A stretch of 64,000 bases of DNA from Sapria himalayana (GCA_029783825.1 JAREIK010000506.1:512502-576501); one strand, 5' to 3'; positions 47,451 through 60,169 are shown, numbered from the stretch's first letter. The notes: generated by a model not told the origin, from the sequence alone. A program made the numbers and translations.

Positions 47451-50022
47451 TTTAAATTTTTTTTTATTTAGAATATATTTACTAAGTCATTTACATCTTC
47501 GTTGAATCGAAACAGCATCAATTTTTCAAATCTGACGCGACTGTAAGCACGAAATTGATAAATTTGTTAAATTTTTTTGAATCCAGGTACGTTTTTATTT
47601 GTTCTTCTCCTTCAATTTGCTTATACATATCTCTGTCTCTCTGAATTATATATAGACACTCGGATTTTTGTTTTTTCAGTAGATTCGGGTATTATGTTTT
47701 GTTATTTCTCCTCTAAATTTCATAATTTTTGCTTAATTTTCATTAAACCTAACATTATTTTGACTCGACACAAATAATTAAACTATAATCTTTCATGTTT
47801 AGAATTTATTCTTCTACTGTTTAGAATTTTAGGGTTTTAGTGATCTTGATTTCAATTACATAATATTTGCATCCGAATAGTCTTAATGTTGATGATTATA
47901 TTTATATAATTGTATGATATTGTATATAAATGTCTATACTTTAATATATATAATTATTAATGTTAAATCAAACTTTTATATAATGTTAATCTTAAATGTT
48001 TATAACAGTATATATAAACTTTTATACATTTATCTATATCTATACATTACTATATGTATAAATATATAAAATTAAATGAACAAATATATAAACCTACATG
48101 TATAAATTTACATTTAACTTTATGTGTAACTATATGTATAACCACATGTAACTTGTATAAATATATAAATCTACATGCATTGTGGGTGAATTTATACTGC
48201 ATATGTAAAAAGAAAAATGATTAAATTTCATGAATATTTCATTTCTATAACTCGTTTGATAAACAAAATCAAATCTATTAATAATTTATTACAATATGCC
48301 CTAGTGTGTTTGCATTGAATTAAAATTTAAAAATATTTGATATGAACTTACTTTAATACCTAATTTCCTTCTTAGAAAGTGATTTTCTAATAAATTATTT
48401 TCTTATTTTCTCAAGTTTTATTTACTTTAAAAAATAATTTTTAAAAATATTTAATTTTATTACCAATAGCTAATATGTTTACATTTCTAAAAAATAATAT
48501 TAAAATGGTTTTTTTTTCAAATTCTTATCATCACTAAATGCAAAAAATTAAACAATAGGTATAATATTTATTTGAAAAAACATATTTTACTTGGTTTGAA
48601 TTTTTATTAAATTATCTTTCTTTTTTATAAAACAATAAAAACCTAAAGCTCTGATATCATATATTATATCTAATCAAAAATAAAAATATTGCAAATTATT
48701 AATTTATCACCTTGGGGTTGTCCTCGTTGAAGCAAAGCAACACTTTTCAGTGTCTAAAAATTTTTTAGAGATTAAAAGATTTACATATTAGTTCAAATAA
48801 ATATTCTTAATCACTAACATATTTATGTGACACTTCTTTATTCAAGAATAAATAGTTGTAAATCTTTTAATTATTAACATATTAAAAAAAATCACATAAA
48901 AGCCTAGTAATTGGGCACTTAGCATAAGGAGAGCCCAATCACCAACACACTACACTTATTGAATAGAAATATTTAAAGATATATTACTATATATATATAT
49001 ATATGCTCTAAATATATATAAGGGTAACTATATATATTATATTAATTGGTGTAATATCATATAAATTAAAAATTTTATATTAATAAATATAAATAATTAT
49101 TATCTATTATATTTTTAGATATACCAATATTATATGATAAGTTTGGAATAGTAATATTTCATTACTAAAAGAGTTTGGTAACCAATAAATATTACTATAA
49201 GTTTAATATTATATAAATTATATTTTATATCGTATAATATTATAATGTTATAAATAATGTGATATATATTTGAATATCCTAAGGAATAGTGACTATATGC
49301 TTCTAAATATATATTATGGTGACTATATAATAATATTTTAATAAATATTATTAAAATATATAACTAATAAAAGTTTAATATTATTAAGAATATATCAAAT
49401 ATCTATACATATAATATTTAGGTTTATGACTTAGTTATACTCAAATAATCATATATGCCATAAAAATATGTAATGACATATTTTATCGATAAAATATCAC
49501 AAAATAAATTTAATTACGTCATTATTCTAATAATAAATATTGGTATAAAGTGTCCTATAATTGATAAAAGTACATACTATACCTCATATAGACTAATTCA
49601 TTTATTAAATAGTATATCGTATATCCAATTAAAATATATTAGTCAAGTCCCTAAATATTCTAACATTATAGCTCATTTTAGTGGTTTAATTGTAAAATAA
49701 CTCCTAATATAATGGTTAACCTCATGATTAAAATTTAATTAATATTTTTAAAATCAATATTTAATTTATAAGAATTTTAATTCTTATACCACTTAAAGAT
49801 TGAGCTATAAATAACTTCATCAACATAAAATACACTCAAATAATAATATATATAGAGATTTTTGTGCTAGTGTTGAATATAGAAATATTACTTTTTTTAG
49901 CTCCCTCAATATAACTTGAATTATAACTTACCATACATGATAATCCTTATATATTGAACAAATTGATTGAGGCTGCTTATATGTTGCATGTCCTTATCAT
50001 TAATATAAACTAAACAAAAGAT
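47451..50022. other. CACTA-2 leader-like stretch and AT-rich interior
   Basis: Positions about 47500-47850 look like a plant leader: mixed composition, CCAGGTACG donor-like site at 47583-47591, pyrimidine-rich DNA and TTTTAGGGTTTTAG. From there to 50022 the DNA is strongly AT-rich with a TA array near 48988 and shows no domain. A TNP2 gene would be expected here in a full element but is not seen. Confidence 0.4.
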
Positions 50023-50388
50023 AAAAAACATAAATTTATAAACTTTTAACAAATGTTAAGTAATAAACTTTAATATCACTCATTAATCCGATGCATAAAT
50101 ATATATAATACAAAATCTGGAGAAAAAAAATGTAAGTTGATATTTTCATAAACGTGTCTGCTAGCTTTCTAAATATCTTTCATAAACCATTAATTAATTT
50201 GAGCCAAAAAACATAAAATTATAAACTTTTAACAAATGTTAAGTAATAAACTTTAAGATCACTCATTAATCCGATGCATAAATATATATAATACAAAATC
50301 TGGAGAAAAAAAATGTAAGCTGATATTTTCATATACGTGTCTGCTAGCTTTCTAAATACCTTTCATAAACCATTAATTAATTTGAACC
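50023..50388. repeat. 183-bp tandem duplication in CACTA-2
   Basis: Units 50023-50205 and 50206-50388 begin AAAAAACATAAA and end TAATTAATTTGA(G/A)CC. Only a few differences separate them, so the duplication is younger than most of the element's decay. Confidence 0.93.
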
Positions 50389-50622
50389 AAAATTAAATTA
50401 TGACCATGAGTCAGTTCGAATAAGAATACGTGTGTTAGGTTTGAAATTGAGTCGGTTTGAACCATTGCTAAATTATGACTTTGAGCTAGTTTGAATTAGA
50501 ACAAAATCATGAACCTGTACTCTAAATTTTTAAATAATTTAAAGCTGAACCTAATCATGACCAAGATCTAATTTGAACTATAACCAAATTATGAATTTGT
50601 GCAAGGTAAAAAATTTTATCAT
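50389..50622. other. Degenerate short repeat beside the captured gene
   Basis: Words such as AAATTATGA(C/A)(T/C)TTG and (T/A)AGTTTGAA(C/T) recur at irregular spacing. No coding signal. Confidence 0.35.
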
Positions 50623-51480
50623 CTAGTGGACAAACCTAAAGAGAACCATAACTCTTGCTCTAAGTCTGCTGGGAAATATTTCAGGCAAGAGGAGGCCTGG
50701 AACATGACCAGATCTCATAGCAAATGTGAACACAAACACTAGCATTACACCAACAAATAGTTTAATGGCTGTGGAGTCAGACATGTAGGAACCGATACTG
50801 CAACTTGTAGGAACATGAATACCTCTGTAGCAAAGAAGCTCAATAAGAGAGATACTCATTTCTTCCTACTTTATCCATCATTACCATGATAGTCACATAT
50901 CCAAATAAGCAGATATGGCTGACCAAATAAAAATAATTGTGGTATGATGTTTGCATAATAGCTCTGAGAAGATAACATAATTGTCATCATCTCATTTATC
51001 AATTATTGATGCTGCTTGCATTGCAAACTTTAAATGAGAGATCCTAACAACTTCTTTAAGTCTGCCTTAGCCCCATAAGTCTGACCTTGTTTGTATGGTC
51101 AATGTGGGTTTTCTGCACAAGACACCATGGGAAAAATAAGTATTTCAGTAGGAATAGTAGCCATGTAAAATCTGATATGTCACCAACCTGCAATTTCTGC
51201 GATGCAAATTCTGATGAACAAGACAAGTTGCAATCTGAACAAAGCTTCCATGTGTTCCCTGAACAAATACAAGATAAACTCCTGTCGCATAAAGAGATGT
51301 AATAGGGGTGCCAACGGACAACACTCATTCCAATGCTAACCAAAAACCTTCTTGCAAGTATAGCAACCACATTTTTGGTTCTTGCACTCATAGAAGCACC
51401 AATAACCATGGGAAAGATGGACAAAATAAAATGCCAAGCTGTGACTGAACTGTAATAATGATGAATAACAATATTCCCTA
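50600..51480 (-). pseudogene. Captured fragment of a plastidic glucose transporter-like MFS gene
   Basis: On the minus strand, from right to left, FPMVIGASMSARTKNVVAILARR then FLVSIGMSV (about 51415-51320) matches the third-membrane-segment zone of plant plastidic glucose transporters. ASLYATGVYLVFVQGTHGSFVQIATC follows after a frameshift (about 51303-51225), as the ASLY/RGTYGS motif expects. Further left are a DKVGRN-like remnant near 50880, then SDSTAIKLFVGVMLVFVFTFA (about 50790-50730) and GLLLPEIFPSRLRARVM (50691-50641), the C-terminal PEIFP-x-R-x-R loop. The central transporter region is absent or unreadable. Intact relatives move glucose across the chloroplast inner envelope. It lies inside CACTA-2, antisense to the TnpA-like gene. 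The MFS sugar transporter assignment is firm; the plastidic subtype is likely. Confidence 0.8.
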
Positions 51481-51664
51481 CAACATTTCTGAAAGTAACA
51501 TCTTTGTTAGTGCCAAATCTCGCACTTGCACATTAATTTCTCTCTGTGCATTGAACAAACTAGCAAACTTTTTGCATGATGGATGATAATAGCTTGAATA
51601 TATATGTATTTTAATTATTAATCATTTTTGTTTATTTTCATTGCCTTATGTATTTTTTACATAT

Positions 51665-53479
51665 ATGGCACGTGGACGAGGTAGAGGCAGCACGTTGCAA
51701 GGTCGTATGAGTTATAGTATAGGCAGCATGACCTCAGGTATACTTGAAATTGATAGAGGGTCATGGGTGGACGAGACGCCATGGTAGATAGAGAAGGTTG
51801 TGAATGTCCCACAACAAAAACATCAGCTGACTGATCCACATAATAGTCCTTAGATTTTAATTAATGATCAAGAGATGGTTGGAGGGAGAGGATGGAGATT
51901 TTGGAGAGTCTACCTCAGAGCACCCTACAGATGAGATTCTTCCTATTGCTCAGCTTGATCTGACAATTGATAATCCATAAGATATTAAACTTAATAAATT
52001 ATTTATCAATTTAATAATTTATTTCTTACTTGCAAATAAATTTTGTGTTATAGGACAAAGTTAGAGCTATCTGGTTCCATTTCTAGGATTCTGAGGACAA
52101 TTTTTAGGAAGTCCTTTATATTTAATGGACATAATTGGAAGTCACACATACATAGAGACCAATTGATGATTTGGAGAGAATTTAAGGTAAATATTACAAC
52201 CTAAAAATTATTACATCTTTTATTTATTTTTTTGTTCACTGATTAATTAAAAATTGTTTATTTATAATTGTAGAAAGATTACAGGTGGACCCATCCAAAG
52301 GAGGTGGTCAAAAGTGTGCTCTACAAACATGGTGCCAGTCGGTATAAAGACATTGTGTACGATATCAAAGATAAATGGTTGAAGAAGAAAGAAAAAGATT
52401 CGAGTGTCCCGGATCATGTTTTCAAGGAGTGACGGAACAGATGGAAAGATCCGGATTATATGAAGTGGTATGATAAATAAAGCGGCAATCATTGCTCAGA
52501 GTGGGCTGGGAAGGGTAGTGGCATGTCTACCCACACTTGTGGATCTTGCTCTATGCGCGAGCACGAATGAGCATTGGTATTATTTCTAATTTATACTTTT
52601 TATGTTTATTACTTTGTGAAATATGTTCAATTATGCCTAAATTTAATTTCTCAAAATTTTTTTTTCAATAGAATTAACATATATATTGTGTGTACACAAG
52701 GAGGGTAAGAAGCCCAGTGCTCCTCGCTTATTCAGATACACAGATACGAAGGCTCATGATGATAAGACTTTTATTGATCAGAGATCTCGTGCAGCAGATG
52801 TAAGTTTAAATAAAAAAATTAATTTTTTTTTGTTTGAATATAAATTGAAATACTTTTCGTACATTTTTATTAGGTAAGATATGAGGAAATGTTAGCTACT
52901 GAAACTCAAGCGTATTCCCAGTCTACATCAGGTTCATGTGATGGTACAACAAGAAGTTCTCATTCATCAGTTTCATTAGTTGATACGAATCAGATTTGGT
53001 ATACGACTATTGATGGCAAGGAGAAGATGCATGTTTATGGTGTCAATTCGTCGACATCATCATTCTACTCGCATAAACGACCAGACTATGAAGCTAAATT
53101 TTCATGACTAGTTTCAAATTTGTTCTCGAAGATGAAGGAATTTCAAGATGCGATATAAAATTTGATACAGTTTCAATTGGCCGATACCGAGTGATGCATG
53201 ATCGACTATGGGGATGATAGGGATGAGTTGTGTATGCATTTTGACTGGCTTACAAAGAAGTTTCGAGAAGGAGGACTACAGCTCAACCCTGATGATATAT
53301 CTCGGATTGTTCGGCGTAATGCTCCAGCTACAGCATCTACTCCATCACCTACAGCAGCACATGCAGCAACCACATCAGGACTAGCAGCAGCAGACAACTC
53401 TACCCCAATACCTGATATCTCACCGTGTGGACCAGAAATATCACAACTTAACGATTATGAAACTAGGTTGGATGATTGA
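51665..53479 (+). pseudogene. tnpA-like: CACTA TnpA-like protein (Ptta/En/Spm, Transposase_24 type), decayed
   Basis: Plus-strand exons read: 51665-51784 (MARGRGRGSTLQGRMSY..., stop TAG at 51785), an acidic frame-shifted stretch (about 51895-51980), then 52054-52186 (LRTIFRKSFIFNGHNWKSH, WREFK). From 52274 come DYRWTHP, SRYKDIVYDIKDKWLKKK and CGSCSMREHE, with stops near 52430 and 52480. From about 52672 come HKEGKKPSAPRLFRYTDTKA and KTFIDQRSRAAD, then YEEMLATETQAYS and IDYGDDRDELCMHF up to 53479. The HKEGKKP...DTKA...FIDQRS order is the plant En/Spm family signature. Such proteins bind subterminal repeats and assist the DDE transposase. Acceptors TAG and donors GT support the exon borders; at least six lesions make it non-functional. 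Confidence 0.85.
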
Positions 53480-53739
53480 GTGTATTACACACATTTTTTT
53501 TCAAAACCTTAAACTATGATTTTGGATTTAATTTCTTTATTTTCTCTTGATGTTTTTAATATATATATGCAGTATATATAGTTGTTTACTGGAGTTAATT
53601 GAATTTGTTGTTGTTGTGTTATCTGAATATGTTTATACAGCAAGTGCATCAAAACTAGATGGTAATTGAATGTTTTTTTTTTGGTTTTTTATGTGTTCTT
53701 GTTTTTGCAGAAACTACTGCAAAACTGTAAAAAAAAATT

Positions 53740-54250
53740 ATGGTCGATGATTACCGACCGAATTGCGACCAAACCGACTAAAATTTTTTAATACAATGGT
53801 CGGTAAAAGGTCACCAAATGGTCGGTAATACTCAGGAGATCAATTACTGATCAATGATTTTAAAAGATTTTGGTCAGTTTTTGGTTGTAATTTTTTCGGT
53901 TATTACCGACCATTTTGTGACCATTTACCGACCTAAAATTTTTGGTCGAAAAATGGTTGGAATTTAGCCTGTAATTCTTTGTCGGTGAATAGTATGTAAG
54001 TGGTCATTAATTACCAATCATTTGGAGATCATGTATCGACCTAATTATTTTGGTCGGAAAATTGTCGGATTATAGTCGATAAATATTTGTTGGAAGAGGG
54101 TCATTAATCGGTCGGTAATATACCGACCGACTAATTTTTTGTCAGTAAAAAAATTAGCGACGAGCAAAATTACAACCAAATATTGTGGTCGGTAATTGGT
54201 CACTATTTTGTTTACAGACTAAACTAGACCAAATTACCGACCATATAATT
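53740..54250. repeat. CACTA-2 right subterminal repeat array
   Basis: TTACCGACCA, TGGTCGGTAA and related words repeated about twenty times, the counterpart of the left array. Confidence 0.85.
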
Positions 54251-54279
54251 GGTTAGTAATTAGGTGTTTTTTAGTAGTG

Positions 54280-54282
54280 TAA
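54280..54282. repeat. CACTA-2 target site duplication, right copy
   Basis: TAA, as at 46613-46615. Confidence 0.75.
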
Positions 54283-56866
54283 TCTTTGGAGAATCCCATG
54301 TTCATAACGTGTATTTTTTTTCCTACTCTATCAAACAATGATCAACATCTTATTATATCATAAAGATGTTATGAGAATAAAAAATTTTACATAAATATTT
54401 CATAACTACAATCAAGAGTTGGTGAGATAACTAATGAACAAAGAATATGCTCCATTAGAGTTTATATAAAAGTTGTAATCATAACATCCATAACATCTAA
54501 ATCTTAACTTTCCAATTAAGTGATTAATGTTTGTACACTCTTATTATATAAAAATAACAAACTAACCTATGTTTAATATATTTAAGTATCAACTTCTCAT
54601 GTTTAAGGGAAACATCATCTCATAATAAATATACCTAAAGGATTATAACCTAATGATAAAAAAAAATTAAAAATATATACATATAATTGATGAAATATAA
54701 TAGAATATTTTATCCATCACAATTAAATATTTATTTTTGTTTTTTACTACTTTATTATGAGATGGAGCATGTAAAAAAAAATATAATAAATCATTTAATG
54801 TGCAAAATAATAATTATTATATTGACTAAAAATATATTATCACTACTAATTATTTAATCTTATGATCAAATTATAAGTATAGCATTTTATGAAAATGTAT
54901 AATATATAAAGATTTTTATTTAAACAAATATAATAAAATAAAATCAAAAAAAAATTATCAATAAAAAAATATCTAACTTATTCAATTCTATTAGGCCCTC
55001 ATATATATATATCAAATAAGATAGATCCCTTCTAATCTTGAATCGATATATCAAGAAAAAAAAATGTAGATATTATCTTGACTGACATATTTAAGGATTA
55101 ATACAAATAATTTTACTATGAATGCATGATTGAACGATCAATAAATACAAACATCTAAAAAAACATCACAATAAATAAAACACATCAAATTCATTCTTAA
55201 AAAATCATATTAGATATCAGTTAAATCTACAATCAAGTCATTTGAAATGAGAATATTAATTTTCTTCCATTAAGTTGCATCTCAAAATGACTTGGACGAT
55301 CTCATTATTTTATACAATAATATCATTTGCATTAGTGATAAAAATAATAAAAATTGAATGAATACTTACAACATGATGATTCACTTCTAAATATACTTTC
55401 TTAGAGTTGAGCTTAAAAATATGCAATAAAAATAGTAGTACCAACAAACTATATTATAAGTTTATAATGTATCTAAAGAAGAATTTAAAGTAATTATTTT
55501 TGTAAATCATTACAACAATAAAAAGAGAATGAGAATTACTGTTAGGCATTGTTAACTAGTCTCCCACCCTCAAAACCCCATTCACAAAAACATAAGATAA
55601 ATATATATTCATTAACTACAAGATTCAAATTTGAACAATTAACAAAAATATGACACACACACATCCTTTATAAGGTAACAATATGATAGAGAATATTTCT
55701 TCTGACATTTCCATTACAAGGTTAAATATCATATCTCCAAATCAATAAATAACACAAACACAATAATGTTTTTGCTAAAAATAATATTGAAAAAATCAAT
55801 GGGACATTAGGTTGACCTTTAACAAACATGACTACAATTAGTTGGGGCAAACTAACCCAAAAATGTGTTATTTATTAGTTGTTTCTTTAAAAGACTAAAC
55901 TAAAACACCTCTTTTGAATGCACATTTTTTTTAAACAAAAAATTAGTATGCATGCACCCGTTTTTATTCACTTGTGCTTCAAGATGATTACCAATCATGG
56001 AAAAAAAGAGAGAGAGTGAAACAAAACCTTGAAATAAAAGCATATATATTTGATAGATATTGCATGAATACGAATACTAATACCCAACTAATTCTTTGTT
56101 CATAGAATATTTACATAGATGGCATGCATAGAATGGGGGTGCAAGTAGTAGCAGCAGAACAAATCCTCACATACACCACCTTATCATGTCAGAAATTTTA
56201 TCTATTGACTTTTTAATTTGTTTTTTATTTTTTTTATTATTCGGGACCACCCGACCTATAGGTTGCCCCAAACCATGCGGTGTGTGTGTGTTTACGTATA
56301 TTCAAAAACATGACTGTATACTTTTATTTGGGATCACCTGGTGCTGTTGGAGTGCACAAGTGATGGTGCACCTTTGGCAATGCTAGCAATAGTAAACATC
56401 AGTGTTTTCTAGTAGTTTGCATCAGTCATGGTAGTGCTTCCATCTTTGGTAGTAAATACCAAAAATACAATGAGTATTTTTAATTTCTTTTACTATCGAG
56501 GCAACTGCATCGATGCCGGCATAGTTTTTTGAAAGAATATCTTCGGTCTTCTAGTGTCGAAAGAAGTATTATTTATTAACAACAAATCCTTGTTTAGACA
56601 AGGATTTCTAAGAACAGAGATGAATAGATGAAGAGAAGAAGAGAGAATCCGAGAGTGCCGAGTAGAGAGAAAACCAAACAATCTCAATAATAAAAATCTC
56701 CAAAACACTTAGGTAAAAAAAATTAGAGTTTATTATTGGCTCTGATAATTTATAAAAAAAAATAAAGAGAAATTACTTTACAACTATTTACACATGGCTT
56801 TAATAAATATTCAGTAAGGGTATAAAGGTAAATTCACAAGAGACCCAATCAACTATATCGAATAGC
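54283..56866. other. AT-rich DNA; right part may include a Copia 3' LTR
   Basis: Nothing was recognised up to about 56100. Positions about 56340-56860 have higher GC and a leader-like stretch, and lie just downstream of the Copia RNase H relic (minus strand), where a 3' LTR should be. Without a second LTR this cannot be settled. Confidence 0.35.
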
Positions 56867-57270
56867 CTAATCAACAATCCTTCCATTTGATGTAGTTGTT
56901 AACAGTCCAAGCCTTTCCCATAAGTAAGCCAACTTTTCTCTTGACAGTGGCTTCGTAAATATATCATCAATTTGCTCTTCAGTCCTGCAAAAAACCAACT
57001 TAACTTCATTAATTTCAATAGTATCCTTGATGAAGTGGTATTTTAAGCCTATATGTTTAGTTCGACTATGCATAACCACATCACTTACAATGAATATAGT
57101 CGATTGATTATCACACTGAATTGTAGTTGGGCAGTTTAATGGTTTATCTAGTTCAGCCAAGAGCTTTCTTATTCATAAAGCTTGAGAAGGCGTTACTAAA
57201 GCTGAAACATATTCAATTTCAGTGGGAGACATGGTGACTGTGGATTATTTCTTGGACTACCAAGAAACAA
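56867..57270 (-). pseudogene. Copia-A RNase H
   Basis: Reads IQCDNQSTIF, HSRTKHIGLKYHFIKD and DDIFTKPLSREK, the conserved C-terminal part of Copia RNase H. The upstream part is in another frame (EIEYVSALV near 57215). The stop after NGRIVD at 56867 is where the family polyprotein usually ends. Confidence 0.85.
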
Positions 57271-57439
57271 CCACAGTTCCCAGACTAAAAATGTATCCAG
57301 AGGTACTTTTATAATCCTCTAGACATCCTCCCTAGTCACTATCACAATAACTAGAAATTTCAATGTGACTAATCTTAGTGTATTTCAGGCCTAAGTCAAT
57401 TGTTCCTTTGAGATATCTCAATATTCTTTTGGCTGCACT

Positions 57440-58305
57440 TTATTTTATGTGAGTTGATGTATGCATAAACCATGATAGTAAATGGACAGAGTATACTATA
57501 TCGTGTCTTATTGCAGATGCATACTGTAAGCTTCCAATTAAGTTTCTGTATCTTTTTCCATTTACTAATCTTCCTTGGGCAGAAAGTAGTTTTTGATTTA
57601 CTTCTAAGGGGGTAGAGACAGGCTTACAATCTCTCATTCCAAAATTCTTCAGTATTGACTTTATATATGTGGTTTGAGAGATGGACACACCACTTGTGTC
57701 TTGAGATATTTTAAGTCCTAAGAATTGTTTTAAGTTTCCTAGGTCTGACATTTCATACTTCGTCTCCATTTCTCTTCTAAAATTATTTATTAATTCAATT
57801 TTATTACTTGTGAAAATAATATCATCTACATATATGGAGACAATTAAAATTTCAGATTTATCTTTCTTAATGTAGAGTGTAGACTTACTCTTACTTCTTT
57901 TGAATCATTGATTCACTAATTATTTATTTTTTGATATCAAACATGATGAGATTGTTTCAACCCATATAAAGCCTTATTTAGTCTATGAACATAGTATTCC
58001 CTCTCTTTTTTTACAAACCCATGGGGTTGCTCTACATAGATTTCTTTCTTGAGTTTTCCATACAATATAGATGAATTTATATTGAGTTGGAATAAATTCC
58101 AAACCTTATGCCCAGCTAAGGCTATTAAAAGCCTTATTGTTTCCAACCTTACTACTAGAGCAAAGGTATCTTGGTAATCTATTCCAGGTTTTTGAGAGTG
58201 GCATTTAGCCACTAATCGAGCCTTATATACAGGCAGATTTGAGTCAGGTTTAGTCTTAATCCTAAAGATCCATTTTACCCTTAAACTGTGTTTATTTGGG
58301 GGCAT
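57440..58305 (-). pseudogene. Copia-A reverse transcriptase
   Basis: The N-terminal block (58305-57937) reads LRVKWIFRIKTKPD, YKARLVAKCHSQ and LNKALYGLK. After a frameshift near 57930 the second block has SIYVDDIIFTSN (YVDD box near 57826-57815), YEMSDLGNLKQFLGLKIS and YRNLIGSLQYAS. Order and spacing match RVT_2. The catalytic YVDD is intact in sequence, but the frame is broken, so no enzyme is made. Confidence 0.88.
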
Positions 58306-58740
58306 GTCAACTAGAGTCTAAGTGTTATTCTTTTCAATGATAACCATTTCTATCTGCATTGCTTTTATCTAGAATTGATGTTTTACAGCCTCTTCATAGT
58401 TGAGTGACTCAACTGAGGCGTAGTTACATCTTTGGTATATGTCCGATAGGTCTTTATGTTTAACATGTGTATTTATTCTATTTGATTCAGACAACACAGA
58501 CATAGATTCAGATTTAGAGACAAAATTAGAACTATATTCAGAAGTAGATTCAGACATACATTCAGTAGCATATTCTGAAGTAGATTTAGAAAAGGGATAG
58601 AAATCGTACCTTGGAGTGCATTTTTGTTTATTACTAGCTGTAGCATTTCCATTACAACCAATTTTATTTCCAGATTGGTTTTCATCAAGGTTTTCACCCC
58701 ATTTGCTATTTTCATTAATTAATATATCTCTACTCACCAG
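58306..58740 (-). pseudogene. Copia-A integrase-RT linker
   Basis: Low-complexity Ser/Glu-rich reading (SESTSEYSS repeats, about 58560-58480) typical of the variable linker, ending SLNYEEAVKHQF, which resembles the family EPxxYxEA motif. Confidence 0.6.
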
Positions 58741-58800
58741 AAAGGACTTAGTTTCTAGTGAATATAGTCTGTAACCCTTGGATTGCAGACTGTATCCTAC

Positions 58801-59510
58801 TTATTTGTAGTTTAGACTCTTTGAGTCTAGCTTAGTTCTGTGTGCATTTGGTATATGAGAGTAGCAAACACTTTCGAATACCCTTAAGTGTTTAACATTG
58901 GATTTTCTGCCAGTCCAAGCTGGCACTGGAGTAAGATTGTCCAGTGCTTTAGTGGGGCACCTATTGAGTAGATACACTGATGTGTTCACTACTTCTACCC
59001 AATAGTTTTTTGGTGGATACTTTTCATTCAGAATTGACCTAGTAATCTCCATTACTGTCCTATTTTTTCTTTCCCCATCTCCATTCTGTTGTGATGAGTA
59101 GGCAGTGGTCAGTTGCGTATTTATCCCTTTTAATTTACCAAATTCAGTGAATTTTTAAAAATTCACCACTTCTATCTATTCTAAGTATTTTTACACTTTG
59201 ACCAGATTATCTTTCGACAAGGGACAACAACTTCTTAAAGCAGTCAAGTGCCTCAGATTTGTGCTTCAAGAAGAAAACTCACATGTACCTTGTACAATCA
59301 TCGACAAATAGTAGAAAATAACTTCGGTTACCTAATGACTAGATTGACATGGGTCTACAAATATCAGCATGCATCAGTTCTTGTGGTTTCGTGACTCTCT
59401 AGGTAGAGTGCTTAGGAAAACTTTTTCTAGTTTGTTTTCTCAATGAATATTTTTCACAGATAGAATTTGGGATGACAAGGTTTAAGGGCACTCCATTTAC
59501 CAAATTTTTT
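58801..59510 (-). pseudogene. Copia-A integrase
   Basis: 59052-58801 reads MEITRSILNEKYPPKNYW, VYLLNRCPTKAL and HLRVFESVCYSHIP, the end of the integrase core and the C-terminal region. Further right, in other frames, are the ERKNR remnant (about 59075) and an RSGEF remnant (about 59180-59160), where the family has RxxGGEF. At least three frame breaks. Confidence 0.82.
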
Positions 59511-59552
59511 GAAAAATATTTTTTAGACCTAAATAGTTTGTGCCCAAACCTC

Positions 59553-59790
59553 CTAATGCCAGAAAGAGGCTACGGACTCAACATTCATGGATAATGCATT
59601 GTCTGTTCTTTTAACAAATGTAAATGGAAAACTTCTTCCATTAGATATTTTTACTGTCCATGAGGGATGATCACTTTCATGATCAAATATTCCACATGCA
59701 TTATTTTTAAATAGCAGTCTGTATCCTCTTTCAATTAATTGACCAATACTTAGTAAATTCTGGTCCAAGGCTAGAACAACAAGTATATCC
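59553..59790 (-). pseudogene. Copia-A GAG-pre-integrase segment
   Basis: Reads LDQNLLSIGQLIERGYRLLF and CGIFDHES, the segment just upstream of the integrase zinc-binding domain in Copia polyproteins. Confidence 0.78.
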
Positions 59791-59799
59791 TTTATAAAT

Positions 59800-60120
59800 T
59801 AAATTATAGTACAAGTGGGTACTGCCACTAAGTCACAATTACCTAAGTTTGCTTGGATAATTACCACTAGAAGTAAATCTAAAAATATTTTCTTATTCCC
59901 CTACATGTGATTTAAGCAATCACTGTCCAAAAACCAAGTGTTGGGTGTAGATGGCTCACTTGTTTCATTTGCATAAAATAGATGCTCTGTAGATGCTACT
60001 TGCTCTACAAAGCCATCATTCTGTTTAGGATTGCTTTTACAATCCTTTGAATTATGCCCAAATTTTTTACAGTTTAGGCATTGGTTTTGTTTTCGAAACC
60101 AACACTTTGTTACAGTGTGG
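59800..60120 (-). pseudogene. Copia-A gag zinc knuckle and protease
   Basis: CLNCKKFGHNSKDC (about 60083-60042) is a CCHC knuckle with correct C-x2-C-x4-H-x4-C spacing. The protease reads TWFLDSDCLNHM: the active-site DSG has become DSD (about 59928-59920), and a stop follows. The sequence then leaves recognisable gag at about 60120. Confidence 0.75.
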
Positions 60121-60169
60121 TTTGATCTCTTGTATTTCAGTTGAAATATATCAAATTATCATCTCTATA

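Larger units (their letters stand above)
46616..54279 (+). mobile_element. CACTA (En/Spm) element with captured gene (CACTA-2), 7664 bp
   Basis: Starts CACTAACTAAAAATTAC and ends so that its complement reads CACTACTAAAAAACACC. TAA flanks both sides. Both ends carry dense arrays of CCGACCA/TGGTCGG words (about 46645-47440 and 53740-54250). Inside are a leader-like stretch, long AT-rich DNA, a 183-bp tandem duplication, minus-strand pieces of a plastid glucose transporter-like gene and a plus-strand TnpA-like pseudogene. No TNP2-type DDE transposase was recognised, so the element looks non-autonomous. Confidence 0.9.
56867..60130 (-). mobile_element. Copia retrotransposon relic, gag end to RNase H (Copia-A)
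   Basis: On the minus strand the gene order is zinc knuckle, protease, GAG-pre-integrase, integrase, RT, RNase H, as in Ty1/Copia. The frame is broken about ten times, but blocks of 70-120 residues remain readable, so it is younger than the other Copia relics here. The 5' part of gag and the 5' LTR are missing; at about 60130 the sequence passes into Copia-B. Confidence 0.88.

Noticed and set aside
52262..52492. 76-aa minus-strand ORF
   Set aside because: Antisense shadow of a TnpA-like exon.
56340..56860. Copia-A 3' LTR
   Set aside because: Position is right, but without a second LTR or clear TG...CA ends and duplication the limits cannot be supported; mentioned only as a possibility.
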